Under the pieces are notes generated by a model that was not told the DNA's origin, made no database searches, and saw only the letters and a program-made list of their open reading frames with translations. A stretch of 8,948 bases of DNA. Source: Bacteroidota bacterium. GTDB lineage: Bacteria; Bacteroidota; Bacteroidia; NS11-12g; UBA955. Below, one piece after another: positions 1 to 7,265 of the stretch (its first letter is position 1; every line of letters starts with the position of its first letter). Made by a program: the position numbers and the translations under genes. The DNA is taken from contig CANFUB010000093.1 in the NCBI GenBank assembly GCA_947450015.1, positions 1 to 8,948 of the forward strand, written 5' to 3'.

Positions 1-1007
1 TGAAAATCTTCGTGTTTGCCTATGTCTAACCAATAGGAAAGCAGAGGATAGGACACTACCTTTTTACCATCTGCTATGCAATTTTCTATAAAAGTTGTGG
101 CATCTAATCTTTCGTTTTCGCGAATGGTATTTAACAAATCATGTTTGATTAAATAGATACCTGCGTTGGAATAAAAAGTATAGGTTGGTTTTTCTTTTAC
201 TGTTTTGATTTGGTGATTTTCTGTTTCCATCACACCATATGGTATCTCAACATTGTAAGGAATACAAGCTACAGCAATGTCCGCTTCTTGCTCCATAAAA
301 TGGGTGTAAAAGGCTTCTAAATCAATATTGGTAAGTAAGTCGCTGTTCATCAATAACACATCTTTTGAAATGTGTTTTTTGGCCAGCGCTAAGGAACCGA
401 TAGTGCCCAGAGGGGCTGGCTCCTCAACCATGTATACCTGATCATTTTGATTGGTTGTATCGAAATATTGGCGAATTAATGAACCCAAATAATTAATGGT
501 AATCACAATTTTCTTAATACCATATTGATTGAGTAAATCGACATTGTATTGAATAATGGCTTTGCTGCCAACTTTCAAAAGTGGTTTTGGGGTATTTTCG
601 GTCAATGGCATTAAGCGTTCGCCTCTTCCACCAGCCATGATAACCGCTTGGAGTGGCAGTCTGCTTTTATGCGTTTTGAGATTTAATATATCTACTAATT
701 GGTTCTGCGCATTAATGACAGGCACAAAATCAATCTGTTTTTCTTTGATGGAGAGAATGTCTTGAATAGAATATTGATCTTCTATTAAGGCAAGAAAATG
801 GCCGTTAATAGCAGTTGAAATATCGTGTTGCATATTTCCACCTTTGGTCAAAAATCTTCTGATATCGCCATCCGTCAATACACCCTTCAATTTGTTGTCA
901 TCATCAACAGCAAAGAGAATTAGCACAGGGCTTAAAACCTCGAGCTGCTGCATGGCTTGATGGATACTGCTATTGATATGTATAGAGTGGGCGTTAACTT
1001 GGGACAT
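1..1007 (-). CDS. ptmE: CBS-domain sugar-1-phosphate nucleotidyltransferase, PtmE type (3' end cut by window edge)
   Basis: I translated this frame directly: ATG at 1007, open to the window edge, 335 residues visible. Two N-terminal CBS domains (about 8-55, with GVLTDGDIRR at 42-51, and 62-113) precede a nucleotidyltransferase fold. That fold has the NTP-binding loop GGRGERLMPLTENTPKPLL (126-144), NSDLLT with probable metal ligand D223, EKP (272-274), NAGIYL (281-286) and WLDIGKHEDF near the end. Family members are about 350 residues, so only 10-20 residues seem missing. In Campylobacter, PtmE is the glucosamine-1-phosphate guanylyltransferase that opens the GDP-linked legionaminic acid route, and its CBS pair is probably regulatory. 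The context (legB-legC-legH-legI-legG upstream) supports that role. GTP use and the exact sugar are inferred; sequence alone does not separate guanylyl-, uridylyl- and other transferases. It sits 71 nt after the T9SS gene and has its own likely promoter. AAGG lies 6 nt before the ATG, a weak ribosome-binding site. Confidence 0.88.
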   Translation of the reverse strand, partial: MSQVNAHSIHINSSIHQAMQQLEVLSPVLILFAVDDDNKLKGVLTDGDIRRFLTKGGNMQHDISTAINGHFLALIEDQYSIQDILSIKEKQIDFVPVINAQNQLVDILNLKTHKSRLPLQAVIMAGGRGERLMPLTENTPKPLLKVGSKAIIQYNVDLLNQYGIKKIVITINYLGSLIRQYFDTTNQNDQVYMVEEPAPLGTIGSLALAKKHISKDVLLMNSDLLTNIDLEAFYTHFMEQEADIAVACIPYNVEIPYGVMETENHQIKTVKEKPTYTFYSNAGIYLIKHDLLNTIRENERLDATTFIENCIADGKKVVSYPLLSYWLDIGKHEDF

Positions 1008-1023
1008 TGTTTACCTTATTGGG

Positions 1024-1054
1024 CGAAGGTAATATTTTTTTGAGATAATGGAAA
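1024..1054 (-). promoter_or_regulatory. Bacteroidota-type promoter for ptmE
   Basis: Reading the minus strand, TTTC (1054-1051) is followed by a 19-nt spacer and TACCTTCG (1031-1024). This is close to the Bacteroidota consensus TTTG-N(17-23)-TAnnTTTG, with C for T at the third position of TTTG. A run of seven A lies just upstream of the -7 element. Sixteen nucleotides separate the element from the ptmE ATG, so the leader would be about 10 nt. The 12-mer TATTACCTTCGC (1034-1023) differs at one base from the element in front of lpdA. It suggests ptmE can be transcribed independently of the genes upstream. No convincing terminator hairpin lies in the 71-nt gap, so read-through from legB-legG is also possible. 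Confidence 0.55.
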
Positions 1055-1078
1055 AAGCTAAGGAATGAGACAGTTTAT

Positions 1079-3343
1079 CTAGTAAATAACAGTAAAAGTA
1101 CCCTTAACAAAAACATTTCTATTCGAGCAGTCTTTATATTTAATTTTATAAAGATAAACACCACTCTCCACCATATTATTTTTGTAAACACCATTCCAAC
1201 CAATTTGAGATTTCTTGGCATCGTATATTTTCTCTCCCCATCTGTTATAAATTTCTATATCTATCGGCTTGCTGCTAAACGTAAAGGGGAATAAATCATT
1301 CACTTCATCATCATTTGGTGAGAATGCATTTGGGATATACAATTCGTCTGTTGCATCATCTCCCGAAATATTTAAAGTATCAGAAGCTTGGCATTTACCA
1401 TAGCTGGTTGTTAAGTAATACTGTCCTTTTCGCTTGGCTGCAAACGTATTTCCTGTACTTCCATCCTGCCATTTGTATTGATAATTTGTACGATTAGGAA
1501 CAGAAATAATAAAGTCGGCTGCAAAACATAAGGCTGTGTCTCTACCTAAATTTAAATACTTATTGAATAATTCAATTCTAATCGTATCCTTAAATGTATG
1601 GCACACATTTTTTACTGTTACAAAATAGTAACCACTGTCTACTACTGTTGTATTATCGGTTGATGCCCCATTGCTCCAAAGTGTTGTATGAGGATCGATA
1701 CAAGATACAGACAGACTCAGAGAAAAGGGTTTGTCGCAAACAATGGTATCGTTTCCAGCAAAGATTTTACTTGCCTTAGTTTTAGGGGTAACTAAAATTG
1801 TGTCCCTCGATATTCCGCAAGGAAATTTTATTTCTAACCAATAAACGCCAATTGAGTCTGTTAATATTGATTTTGTCGTTGCACCAGTTGACCACAAATA
1901 TTCTAAGCCATTTGTATTTGGAGTTATTGTTAAATTGGTGTTTGAGCAAACAGCAGTATCTTTTCCTATTGAAAAAGTTTGTGCATTATTAATTATCCAT
2001 ATATCCCTGTAACTTGTATCAATAAGACAATTTTGTTGGTAATAAGCTGTAACCCTATACTTACCAGGGTTTGCATATGTATGCTTAAAATTTGTTCCAG
2101 TTCCTTTGGCAATATTATTTGCACCTGATGCAGGATCACCAAAATCCCATTCAATATATCCTAAATTATTGTATGGACTTAAACTGAAAAATGAGGATGA
2201 TAAATAACAGGTATCTTTTATAATAATTTTATGACTTGAAATATGCGGATACGAATAATAAATATTGGGTAAACCATAAGCACTATTTCGCCCCTTTAGA
2301 TTCAAACCATCTGAGGAAAAATTACAACCATTACCATAAACATTAGGTTTATTTATAACACCTAAATAGGGTTGGTTATTTTTTGCTAGGTATATTTTTT
2401 TATCAGGTCCTGCTTGCAATGCACCAATATCATAACCAGAGAATGTATATATTGTATTTTCACTGCCTTTTATGATTGTTGCATTATTTGAGGTGATGTC
2501 ATACTGGTATAGCGCTGCTGGTCCACGAAATCCAGCAACATATAGGAGGGAGTCATTAGGTGAAAATTCAACCCCGTCTGGACTCGTCACATCCCATTTC
2601 AAAATATTGCTAACCATACCAGTTGTATTATCAAAATCCATCAATAATATTTTACTTTCTAAATAATGTGCACTCACTATTTTTTTGAAATTTCTTGAAA
2701 CTTTCATGTAACCGAGCGTCTTATTCAAATCACCATCTATTACATATCCAGTGTTACTCCTTATAGGAACGGGATTCACACCAGTGGATGTAATTAAATA
2801 AGATAATATTGAGTCTGTATTGGCTTTGTAGGTTATTAACCAAATATCAGTTCCATTGCTATGCGGGATTGAAATAACTTTTTCGCATGCTGGTTGGGTT
2901 AAAAGAATATTTTTTTTACCAGAAATTATGTCACCCTTGCCACCATTTAAAGTCAAGTCTATAATATTGTATCGCAAACCATTATTACCTTTGTTTTCTA
3001 TCATATCAATGGTGGCTAATACCATTTTATTTTTATCACATGGCATTGGAATAAAAACTGCAGATTGACAACTTGAAGCAGCCCCTAATAAATTACTCCC
3101 ATTCGAAGTAATGGACATTGATTTGTCCCACAATGTTTTTCCATCAGTATAAAACATAAGATTGCCATTTGAGTCTGTAATAGTCGCACAACCATCAATG
3201 GAGGTCATATTGCCATTGGTAATAGCAACAGCAGTTCCAGAATTAAAATCTATCCCTGAATTATATCCAAAATACCAAACTTTACTTTGATTGTAAGCGA
3301 AAATGGGAAGAAGCAATAATATGATTAATGCATATTTATTCAA
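1079..3343 (-). CDS. Secreted T9SS type B cargo: beta-propeller-like region, PKD domain, three Ig-like modules, CHU_C sorting domain
   Basis: 754 residues. TTG start: the stop codon of legG lies in the same frame two codons upstream, so no earlier start exists, and the next leucine codons would destroy the signal peptide. Signal peptide about 1-18 (K3, hydrophobic ALIILLLLPIFA, probable cleavage near AYN/Q). Residues 20-366 begin with VWYFGYNSGIDFNSG, a pattern common in Bacteroidota surface proteins, and contain repeated blade-like strands (for example SPNDSLLYVAG 261-271, GPDKKIYLA 312-320). A PKD domain follows (about 383-450, WDFGD 399-403, HTYANPGKY 421-429). Then come three Ig-like modules (460-660) and the type B sorting domain (667-754: YIPNAFSPNDDEVNDLF, YNRWGEKIYD, WNG, GVYLYKIKY). 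The protein should cross the inner membrane by Sec and the outer membrane by T9SS, ending on the cell surface or released. It has no recognisable catalytic site. It lies 3 nt after legG, so cotranscription with the sugar genes is likely. A role in adhesion or display is inference. Confidence 0.9.
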   Translation of the reverse strand: MNKYALIILLLLPIFAYNQSKVWYFGYNSGIDFNSGTAVAITNGNMTSIDGCATITDSNGNLMFYTDGKTLWDKSMSITSNGSNLLGAASSCQSAVFIPMPCDKNKMVLATIDMIENKGNNGLRYNIIDLTLNGGKGDIISGKKNILLTQPACEKVISIPHSNGTDIWLITYKANTDSILSYLITSTGVNPVPIRSNTGYVIDGDLNKTLGYMKVSRNFKKIVSAHYLESKILLMDFDNTTGMVSNILKWDVTSPDGVEFSPNDSLLYVAGFRGPAALYQYDITSNNATIIKGSENTIYTFSGYDIGALQAGPDKKIYLAKNNQPYLGVINKPNVYGNGCNFSSDGLNLKGRNSAYGLPNIYYSYPHISSHKIIIKDTCYLSSSFFSLSPYNNLGYIEWDFGDPASGANNIAKGTGTNFKHTYANPGKYRVTAYYQQNCLIDTSYRDIWIINNAQTFSIGKDTAVCSNTNLTITPNTNGLEYLWSTGATTKSILTDSIGVYWLEIKFPCGISRDTILVTPKTKASKIFAGNDTIVCDKPFSLSLSVSCIDPHTTLWSNGASTDNTTVVDSGYYFVTVKNVCHTFKDTIRIELFNKYLNLGRDTALCFAADFIISVPNRTNYQYKWQDGSTGNTFAAKRKGQYYLTTSYGKCQASDTLNISGDDATDELYIPNAFSPNDDEVNDLFPFTFSSKPIDIEIYNRWGEKIYDAKKSQIGWNGVYKNNMVESGVYLYKIKYKDCSNRNVFVKGTFTVIY
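1364..1966 (-). repeat. Three tandem Ig-like modules with exact 70-residue period
   Basis: Within the T9SS cargo protein, the motif G-x-D-T-x-x-C occurs at residues 460-466, 530-536 and 600-606, exactly 70 residues (210 bp) apart. Each module then has an aromatic W in a W-S/Q-x-G-A/S-T/S context (W484, W556, W625), an aromatic strand, a second cysteine 43-45 residues after the first (C509, C581, C651) and a D-T pair 4-5 residues later. The paired cysteines suggest one disulfide per module. Sequences between the anchors have diverged strongly, so this is old protein-level duplication, not a recent DNA repeat. Such modules are common stalks in Bacteroidota adhesins and gliding-associated proteins. 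Confidence 0.8.
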
Positions 3344-3346
3344 ATA

Positions 3347-4462
3347 CTAAAAAGTTTTGAGTGTTTTTATGATTTCTTCTGCAGCAGATTTTTCCTTTTT
3401 ATAGATGTTTTGTCCACTATAATTACCAAGTTTAATTAATTCTCTTGAAAGATTAATAATTTCCTTGTAGTCGATAGCACAGTCTTTCGTATTTTCACTT
3501 TTAGCTCTTCCTTTTTGTCTATTGCCCATATTGACGACATGCTTATTAAAAGATGCAGCTTCAATTATTCCACTCGAAGAGTTTCCAATTAAAAGGCTCG
3601 CATGTTTCAAACAGGCAAAATAATTCCTTTTACCAAAATGTTCAATTACAGAAATACTTTGGTTGTCCGCGTGTTTATTTTTGAAATCAAGGATGGCTTT
3701 TCGAATAATATCAGCACCAGTATCGGCATTCGGCATATTGATAGCAAATGCATATTCTGGCATTAATTCAATGGCTTTTAAAACTTCAAGAATATAGGAT
3801 TCATTTTTGTTCGACTCCACTGTTTCTGGATGAAAAACAACCATGATGAGTGGCTTAGAAAAATCAAGCTTAAACTTTTTGGAAAGGTCTTCTTTGCTTG
3901 GTAACTCTAGCTTTTCCAATCCATCCAAACTTAGAGCACCAACATTTATTACAGGAACAGTAGCCTCCACTAACTGATGCACACGGTCGCTATACATTTG
4001 GGTTGAGGTAAAGCAAATGGATGAAGCCAAGGTAATGCAGTGTCTGTAAATATTGTCAATAGCTCCTAGTGTGGTTTCACCAGCATGTAGATGTCCAAAA
4101 TTAATATTATAAGGAATACCTGCTAATACCGCTGCTGCCATCTCAAAACGATCACCCAAGGCGAGTACTAAATCAAATTTATTATTGGCCCAAAATGTTG
4201 AAAATAATTGCGTGTATTCAGCATAATTATTGGCAATATCTTCCGCACGGTTATTCGTTATTTCTGCAAATAACTTGTAGTCTGCATTAAACCCTTCTGC
4301 AATTATTTCATCAACTGTATGGCCGTGCAATTTTGATAAATGGGTACCAAAAACAATTAATTTTAAATCGAAAGATGCTTCTTTTTTCAAAAGATTTAAC
4401 AAGGGCAAATAAATCCCAAAGTCGGCTCTAGAGCTGGTTAATATGGCAATTGATTTACTCAA
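3347..4462 (-). CDS. legG: Hydrolysing NDP-sugar 2-epimerase, NeuC/LegG family
   Basis: 371 residues, the usual family length. Predicted to remove the nucleotide from NDP-2,4-diacetamido-2,4,6-trideoxyglucose and invert C2, giving the 6-deoxy mannose-type substrate for LegI. Seen in the sequence: SSRADFG (10-16), GDRFE (103-107), HLHAGE (124-129), HPET (211-214) and GNSSSGIIEA (293-302), the GT-B-fold signature set of UDP-GlcNAc 2-epimerases of the hydrolysing (NeuC) branch. The start is TTG at 4462: this puts the SRAD motif at the normal distance from the N-terminus, and no in-frame ATG lies nearby. A GGGAGG sits 3 nt upstream. It overlaps the end of legI by 8 nt, pointing to translational coupling. 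GDP versus UDP preference cannot be read from the sequence; GDP is inferred from the PtmE-type neighbour. Confidence 0.93.
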   Translation of the reverse strand: MSKSIAILTSSRADFGIYLPLLNLLKKEASFDLKLIVFGTHLSKLHGHTVDEIIAEGFNADYKLFAEITNNRAEDIANNYAEYTQLFSTFWANNKFDLVLALGDRFEMAAAVLAGIPYNINFGHLHAGETTLGAIDNIYRHCITLASSICFTSTQMYSDRVHQLVEATVPVINVGALSLDGLEKLELPSKEDLSKKFKLDFSKPLIMVVFHPETVESNKNESYILEVLKAIELMPEYAFAINMPNADTGADIIRKAILDFKNKHADNQSISVIEHFGKRNYFACLKHASLLIGNSSSGIIEAASFNKHVVNMGNRQKGRAKSENTKDCAIDYKEIINLSRELIKLGNYSGQNIYKKEKSAAEEIIKTLKTF

Positions 4463-5486
4463 AATCCTCCCATTTTAATATTGCACCTTTTTCAATTGTA
4501 TGCTTTACTTTTTTACCTAACAATGCCTTGTATTGCATTGGTGAAATACCAATGCCAGGCCTTAAAAAAGATAATTTATCTATTGTCAATAAATCCCCTT
4601 GATTAAGCGTTAGAGCCGCATGTATACTTTTGCGGGCCACTGCTTTATTGGGTAATTCACTTGCAGTAGGTGTTTTTTCGGCACTGCCTAACATTCTTTC
4701 TGTTAGTCGTATCGAACTTACCAATTGCTTTAATTCTGAAGGCTCGAGCGAGGCTAAATGATCGGGACCTGGTAAATTTTTATCGAGTGTAAAATGTTTT
4801 TCAATCACACAAGCACCTAATGCCACTGCTGCTAATGATGCTTCTAAACCCAAGGTATGGTCGCTATAACCCACTTTAACCCCACATGAAGTTTTGATGC
4901 TTAACATGGCATTCATATTCACATCTTCAGGTTGTGTTGGATATTGGGTATTGCAATGCAAAACAATGATTTCAGATTTGTTATAACTTGCATTTAAAAA
5001 CACTTGAATAGCAGCTTCAATCTCTTTTAAATCGGCCATGCCTGTGGAAATAATCACGGGTAATTTTGTATTCGCAATGGTTTCTAAATAAGGCAGATTG
5101 GTAATTTCGCCTGAAGGCACCTTGAAAAAATCGATGCCCAATTGATTTAAAAAATGCACATAATCAACATCGAAAGCAGTACTTAAAAATTTAATGTGCT
5201 TCGATTCAGCATAGGTTTTCAATTCAAAATGACTGGCCTCAGAGAGTTCCAATTTTTTTAACATTTCGTACTGACTGTTCACCTCATTTTTGGTATTCGT
5301 TTTTTGATACTCTGCCAATGCCGCCTTCTCGCTCACTAAACTCTCCGCTTTGAAAGATTGAAATTTAACATAATCGGCACCTGCTGCAGCAGCCACATCA
5401 ATCAATTGTTTGGCCATGCCTAAATCGCCATTGTGATTCACTCCGGCTTCGGCTATAATGATGGTATGCTTTAAGTTTTCGAACAT
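4455..5486 (-). CDS. legI: Nonulosonate synthase (legionaminic acid synthase), NeuB/LegI family
   Basis: 343 residues, full length for the family. It condenses phosphoenolpyruvate with the free 2,4-diacetamido-2,4,6-trideoxymannose made by LegG to form a nine-carbon acid. The N-terminal TIM barrel shows EAGVNHNG (13-20), KFQ (41-43), STGM (147-150), HCNTQYPT (177-184), GYSDHT (206-211) and EKHFTLDKNLPGPDH (229-243), which includes metal and PEP-binding positions of NeuB enzymes. The C-terminal SAF (antifreeze-like) domain (about 282-340) has ARKSIHAA and LRPGIGI; its arginine (R309) is expected to reach into the active site of the partner subunit in the dimer. ATG start at 5486, 4 nt after legH stops; it overlaps legG by 8 nt. 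Legionaminic rather than sialic or pseudaminic acid is inferred from the legB-legC-legH neighbours, since NeuB paralogues share these motifs. Confidence 0.94.
   Translation of the reverse strand: MFENLKHTIIIAEAGVNHNGDLGMAKQLIDVAAAAGADYVKFQSFKAESLVSEKAALAEYQKTNTKNEVNSQYEMLKKLELSEASHFELKTYAESKHIKFLSTAFDVDYVHFLNQLGIDFFKVPSGEITNLPYLETIANTKLPVIISTGMADLKEIEAAIQVFLNASYNKSEIIVLHCNTQYPTQPEDVNMNAMLSIKTSCGVKVGYSDHTLGLEASLAAVALGACVIEKHFTLDKNLPGPDHLASLEPSELKQLVSSIRLTERMLGSAEKTPTASELPNKAVARKSIHAALTLNQGDLLTIDKLSFLRPGIGISPMQYKALLGKKVKHTIEKGAILKWEDFE
4466..4471 (-). promoter_or_regulatory. Candidate Shine-Dalgarno before the TTG start of legG
   Basis: Minus-strand GGGAGG lies inside the last codons of legI, 3 nt before the TTG chosen as legG start. 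It is unusual here because neighbouring genes lack clear Shine-Dalgarno sequences. The spacing is shorter than the normal 5-9 nt, and the bases also encode W-E of legI, so this may be coincidence. It supports initiation near 4462 without proving it. Confidence 0.35.
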
Positions 5487-5490
5487 GTTT

Positions 5491-6123
5491 TTATTTAAAT
5501 TTTCTAGCAGGCTGACCGAAAAATGTACCTGCTTCTTTGATATCTTTTAATACCACACTCCCTGCACCAATAATTGAGTTGTCTGCTATTGTTACATTAT
5601 TGCCAATCACAGAACCAGAACCAATGAAACAATTGTTACCAATATTACACTGACCATTTACGATAACACCAGTTGAGATATGAACATGGTCGCCAATGGT
5701 GGTTTCGTGTTCTAACAGCGCTTTGGAATTGATAATGCAATTTTTGCCAATGATGACTTCCGCATTGATAATGGCATGTTGCATGATAACTGTCCCTTCG
5801 CCAATGCTACTGCTTTTTGCCACCAATGCATTCGGTGAAATACCGGTGGTAAAAAGGCCATTCAAGCTTTTTATTTTATCGAATAATTTTATTCTAAGAT
5901 TCGGTGCGCCAATATTGCCAACAGTAATTAAAAATTGGTAATGTTGGTTGACTAAATCCTGGAGTATAGAATCGTCACCTAAATAAGCAACACCTAGCAC
6001 ATTTTCTAACTTTTGAGCATCCACAACACCAATGAAATCAATGTTTTCATCAGATTGAATGGCCTCTATCACAGATTTGCAATGTCCACCACCACCTATT
6101 AGTACAACTTGTTTTTTACTCAT
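5491..6123 (-). CDS. legH: Sugar N-acetyltransferase, NeuD/PglD-type left-handed beta-helix (LegH)
   Basis: 210 residues. Predicted to transfer acetyl from acetyl-CoA to the C4 amine produced by LegC. The N-terminal Rossmann-like sugar-nucleotide domain has IGGGGHCKSV (9-18). From about residue 102 onward a series of hexapeptide repeats (for example SSIGEG, VIIGKN, NIGNNCFIG, SIIGAGSVV) builds the left-handed beta-helix. H139 in LEHETTIG aligns with the catalytic base of PglD-type enzymes, with H148 close behind. The C-terminal FFGQPARKFK is the common acetyl-CoA-side ending (G-x-PA). Start ATG at 6123 overlaps the legC stop in ATGA. It could instead be a generic NeuD O-acetyltransferase, but the position between the aminotransferase and the synthase favours the N-acetyltransferase step. 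Confidence 0.88.
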   Translation of the reverse strand: MSKKQVVLIGGGGHCKSVIEAIQSDENIDFIGVVDAQKLENVLGVAYLGDDSILQDLVNQHYQFLITVGNIGAPNLRIKLFDKIKSLNGLFTTGISPNALVAKSSSIGEGTVIMQHAIINAEVIIGKNCIINSKALLEHETTIGDHVHISTGVIVNGQCNIGNNCFIGSGSVIGNNVTIADNSIIGAGSVVLKDIKEAGTFFGQPARKFK

Positions 6124-7265
6124 AATACACTGCTTGGTATATTTACTAATCGGTTTTCCATTTCTAATGCATTGTCAATAGTGCCTTTGATGCAATGTTC
6201 ATACATTGGCAATTTGGTCATTAGGGTCCAAGCTGGTCGGGTCATGACACCATTTTCATTACTATATTTTAAAAAAGCATCGCGTTCGTTTCTATCTTTC
6301 AAAAGCACACAATTCAACCAATAGTTGCTAGTGGTGCCTTCTAAATTTTTCACGAATTCAATATCGTTTTTTGCAAATTCGTTGTGATAAAAGTTAGCTG
6401 TTTCAGCCTTGTTTTTTAAGAAGCCATCTAACTGTTCAATCTGTGCGCAAAGTAAGGCCGCATTCAAATTAGGTAAACGGTAATTGTAACCCAATTCATC
6501 GTGAAAGAACTCATAGGCATGGGGCACTTTGGCGGTTGTGGTAATGTATTTTGCCTTTTTTGCAATGGCTTCATTATTCGTTATAATAGCGCCACCACCA
6601 CCACAGGTAATGGTTTTATTGCCATTAAAACTCAAGGTTCCTAATTGTCCAATTAAGCCTGTATGGGTATTGCCAACATAACTGCCAATCGATTCGGCTG
6701 CATCTTCAACTAATACAATGTTGTAATCTTTACAAATTTTTGCAATCTCTTGTATCCTACATACCAAACCGAAAGAATGCATGGGTAAGCAAGCCCTAAT
6801 TGTTCTACCTGTTGCAGTATGAATACAAATTCCTTGATCATTCACATGGGCTTCTTTTTCTAAAAACAACTTTAATTTTTCGGATGATAATCCTAAAGTG
6901 TCTTTGTCAATATCAACGAAAACGGGCTCAGCATGGCAGTAAGCAACTGCATTGGCAGTGGCCACAAATGTAAATGGCTGTGTGATTACTAAATCGTTGG
7001 CCTGAACACCTGCAACCACAAGGGCAGCATGCAAGGCAGAGGTGCCATTGCCAGTGGCAACTGCATATTTAGCACCCGTAAATTCGGCCAACATTTTTTC
7101 CGATTGGTTCACATATTCACCAACAGAACTAACAAAAGTGCTATCAATGGCTAAGTTGGTGTATTTTTTTTCATTGCCTCTAAACACAGGGGCATGCAAA
7201 GGAATTTGACCAGCTCCGTAGCGCTGACGGATAATCCCAATGATATTTTCGAAATGCGTGCTCAC
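6120..7265 (-). CDS. legC: PLP-dependent sugar aminotransferase, DegT/DnrJ/EryC1 family (LegC)
   Basis: 381 residues. Predicted to aminate C4 of the 4-keto-6-deoxy sugar nucleotide made by LegB, with glutamate as usual donor. Seen: GNGTSALH (72-79) for PLP phosphate binding, PFTFVATANAV (97-107), VEDAAESIGS (186-195) with the aspartate that contacts the PLP ring nitrogen, SFNGNKTITCGGGG (212-225) with Schiff-base lysine K217, and NYRLPNLNAAL (261-271) typical of the family. The start is GTG at 7265, overlapping the legB stop as TAGTG, a 1-nt stop/start overlap that implies translational coupling. The C-terminus overlaps legH by 4 nt. In the TIGRFAM scheme this type belongs with the LLPSF aminotransferase of the seven-enzyme NeuABCD-containing cassette; I name that from memory and have not searched. 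Confidence 0.93.
   Translation of the reverse strand: MSTHFENIIGIIRQRYGAGQIPLHAPVFRGNEKKYTNLAIDSTFVSSVGEYVNQSEKMLAEFTGAKYAVATGNGTSALHAALVVAGVQANDLVITQPFTFVATANAVAYCHAEPVFVDIDKDTLGLSSEKLKLFLEKEAHVNDQGICIHTATGRTIRACLPMHSFGLVCRIQEIAKICKDYNIVLVEDAAESIGSYVGNTHTGLIGQLGTLSFNGNKTITCGGGGAIITNNEAIAKKAKYITTTAKVPHAYEFFHDELGYNYRLPNLNAALLCAQIEQLDGFLKNKAETANFYHNEFAKNDIEFVKNLEGTTSNYWLNCVLLKDRNERDAFLKYSNENGVMTRPAWTLMTKLPMYEHCIKGTIDNALEMENRLVNIPSSVL

Noticed and set aside
556..765. Open frame antisense to ptmE, and similar antisense frames inside the cargo, legH, legC, legB and lpdA genes
   Set aside because: All lie opposite strongly supported genes, show no recognisable motif and have no promoter or ribosome-binding site of their own.
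1008..1078. Possible terminator between the cargo gene and ptmE
   Set aside because: The best inverted repeat (GATAA/TTATC) has a 5-bp AT-rich stem and a loop of about 26 nt; the following A-run is on the wrong strand sense for a U-tract.
1079..3343. Recent horizontal transfer of the cargo gene on base composition
   Set aside because: GC counted by hand in three 60-base lines was 20-21, against 19-25 in three lines of leg genes. The difference is too small and the sample too thin; no transposase, direct repeat or tRNA flanks it.
3341..3349. TAGTATTTG as a promoter -7 element for the cargo gene
   Set aside because: It has three bases instead of two between TA and TTTG, and the TTTG contains the start codon itself.
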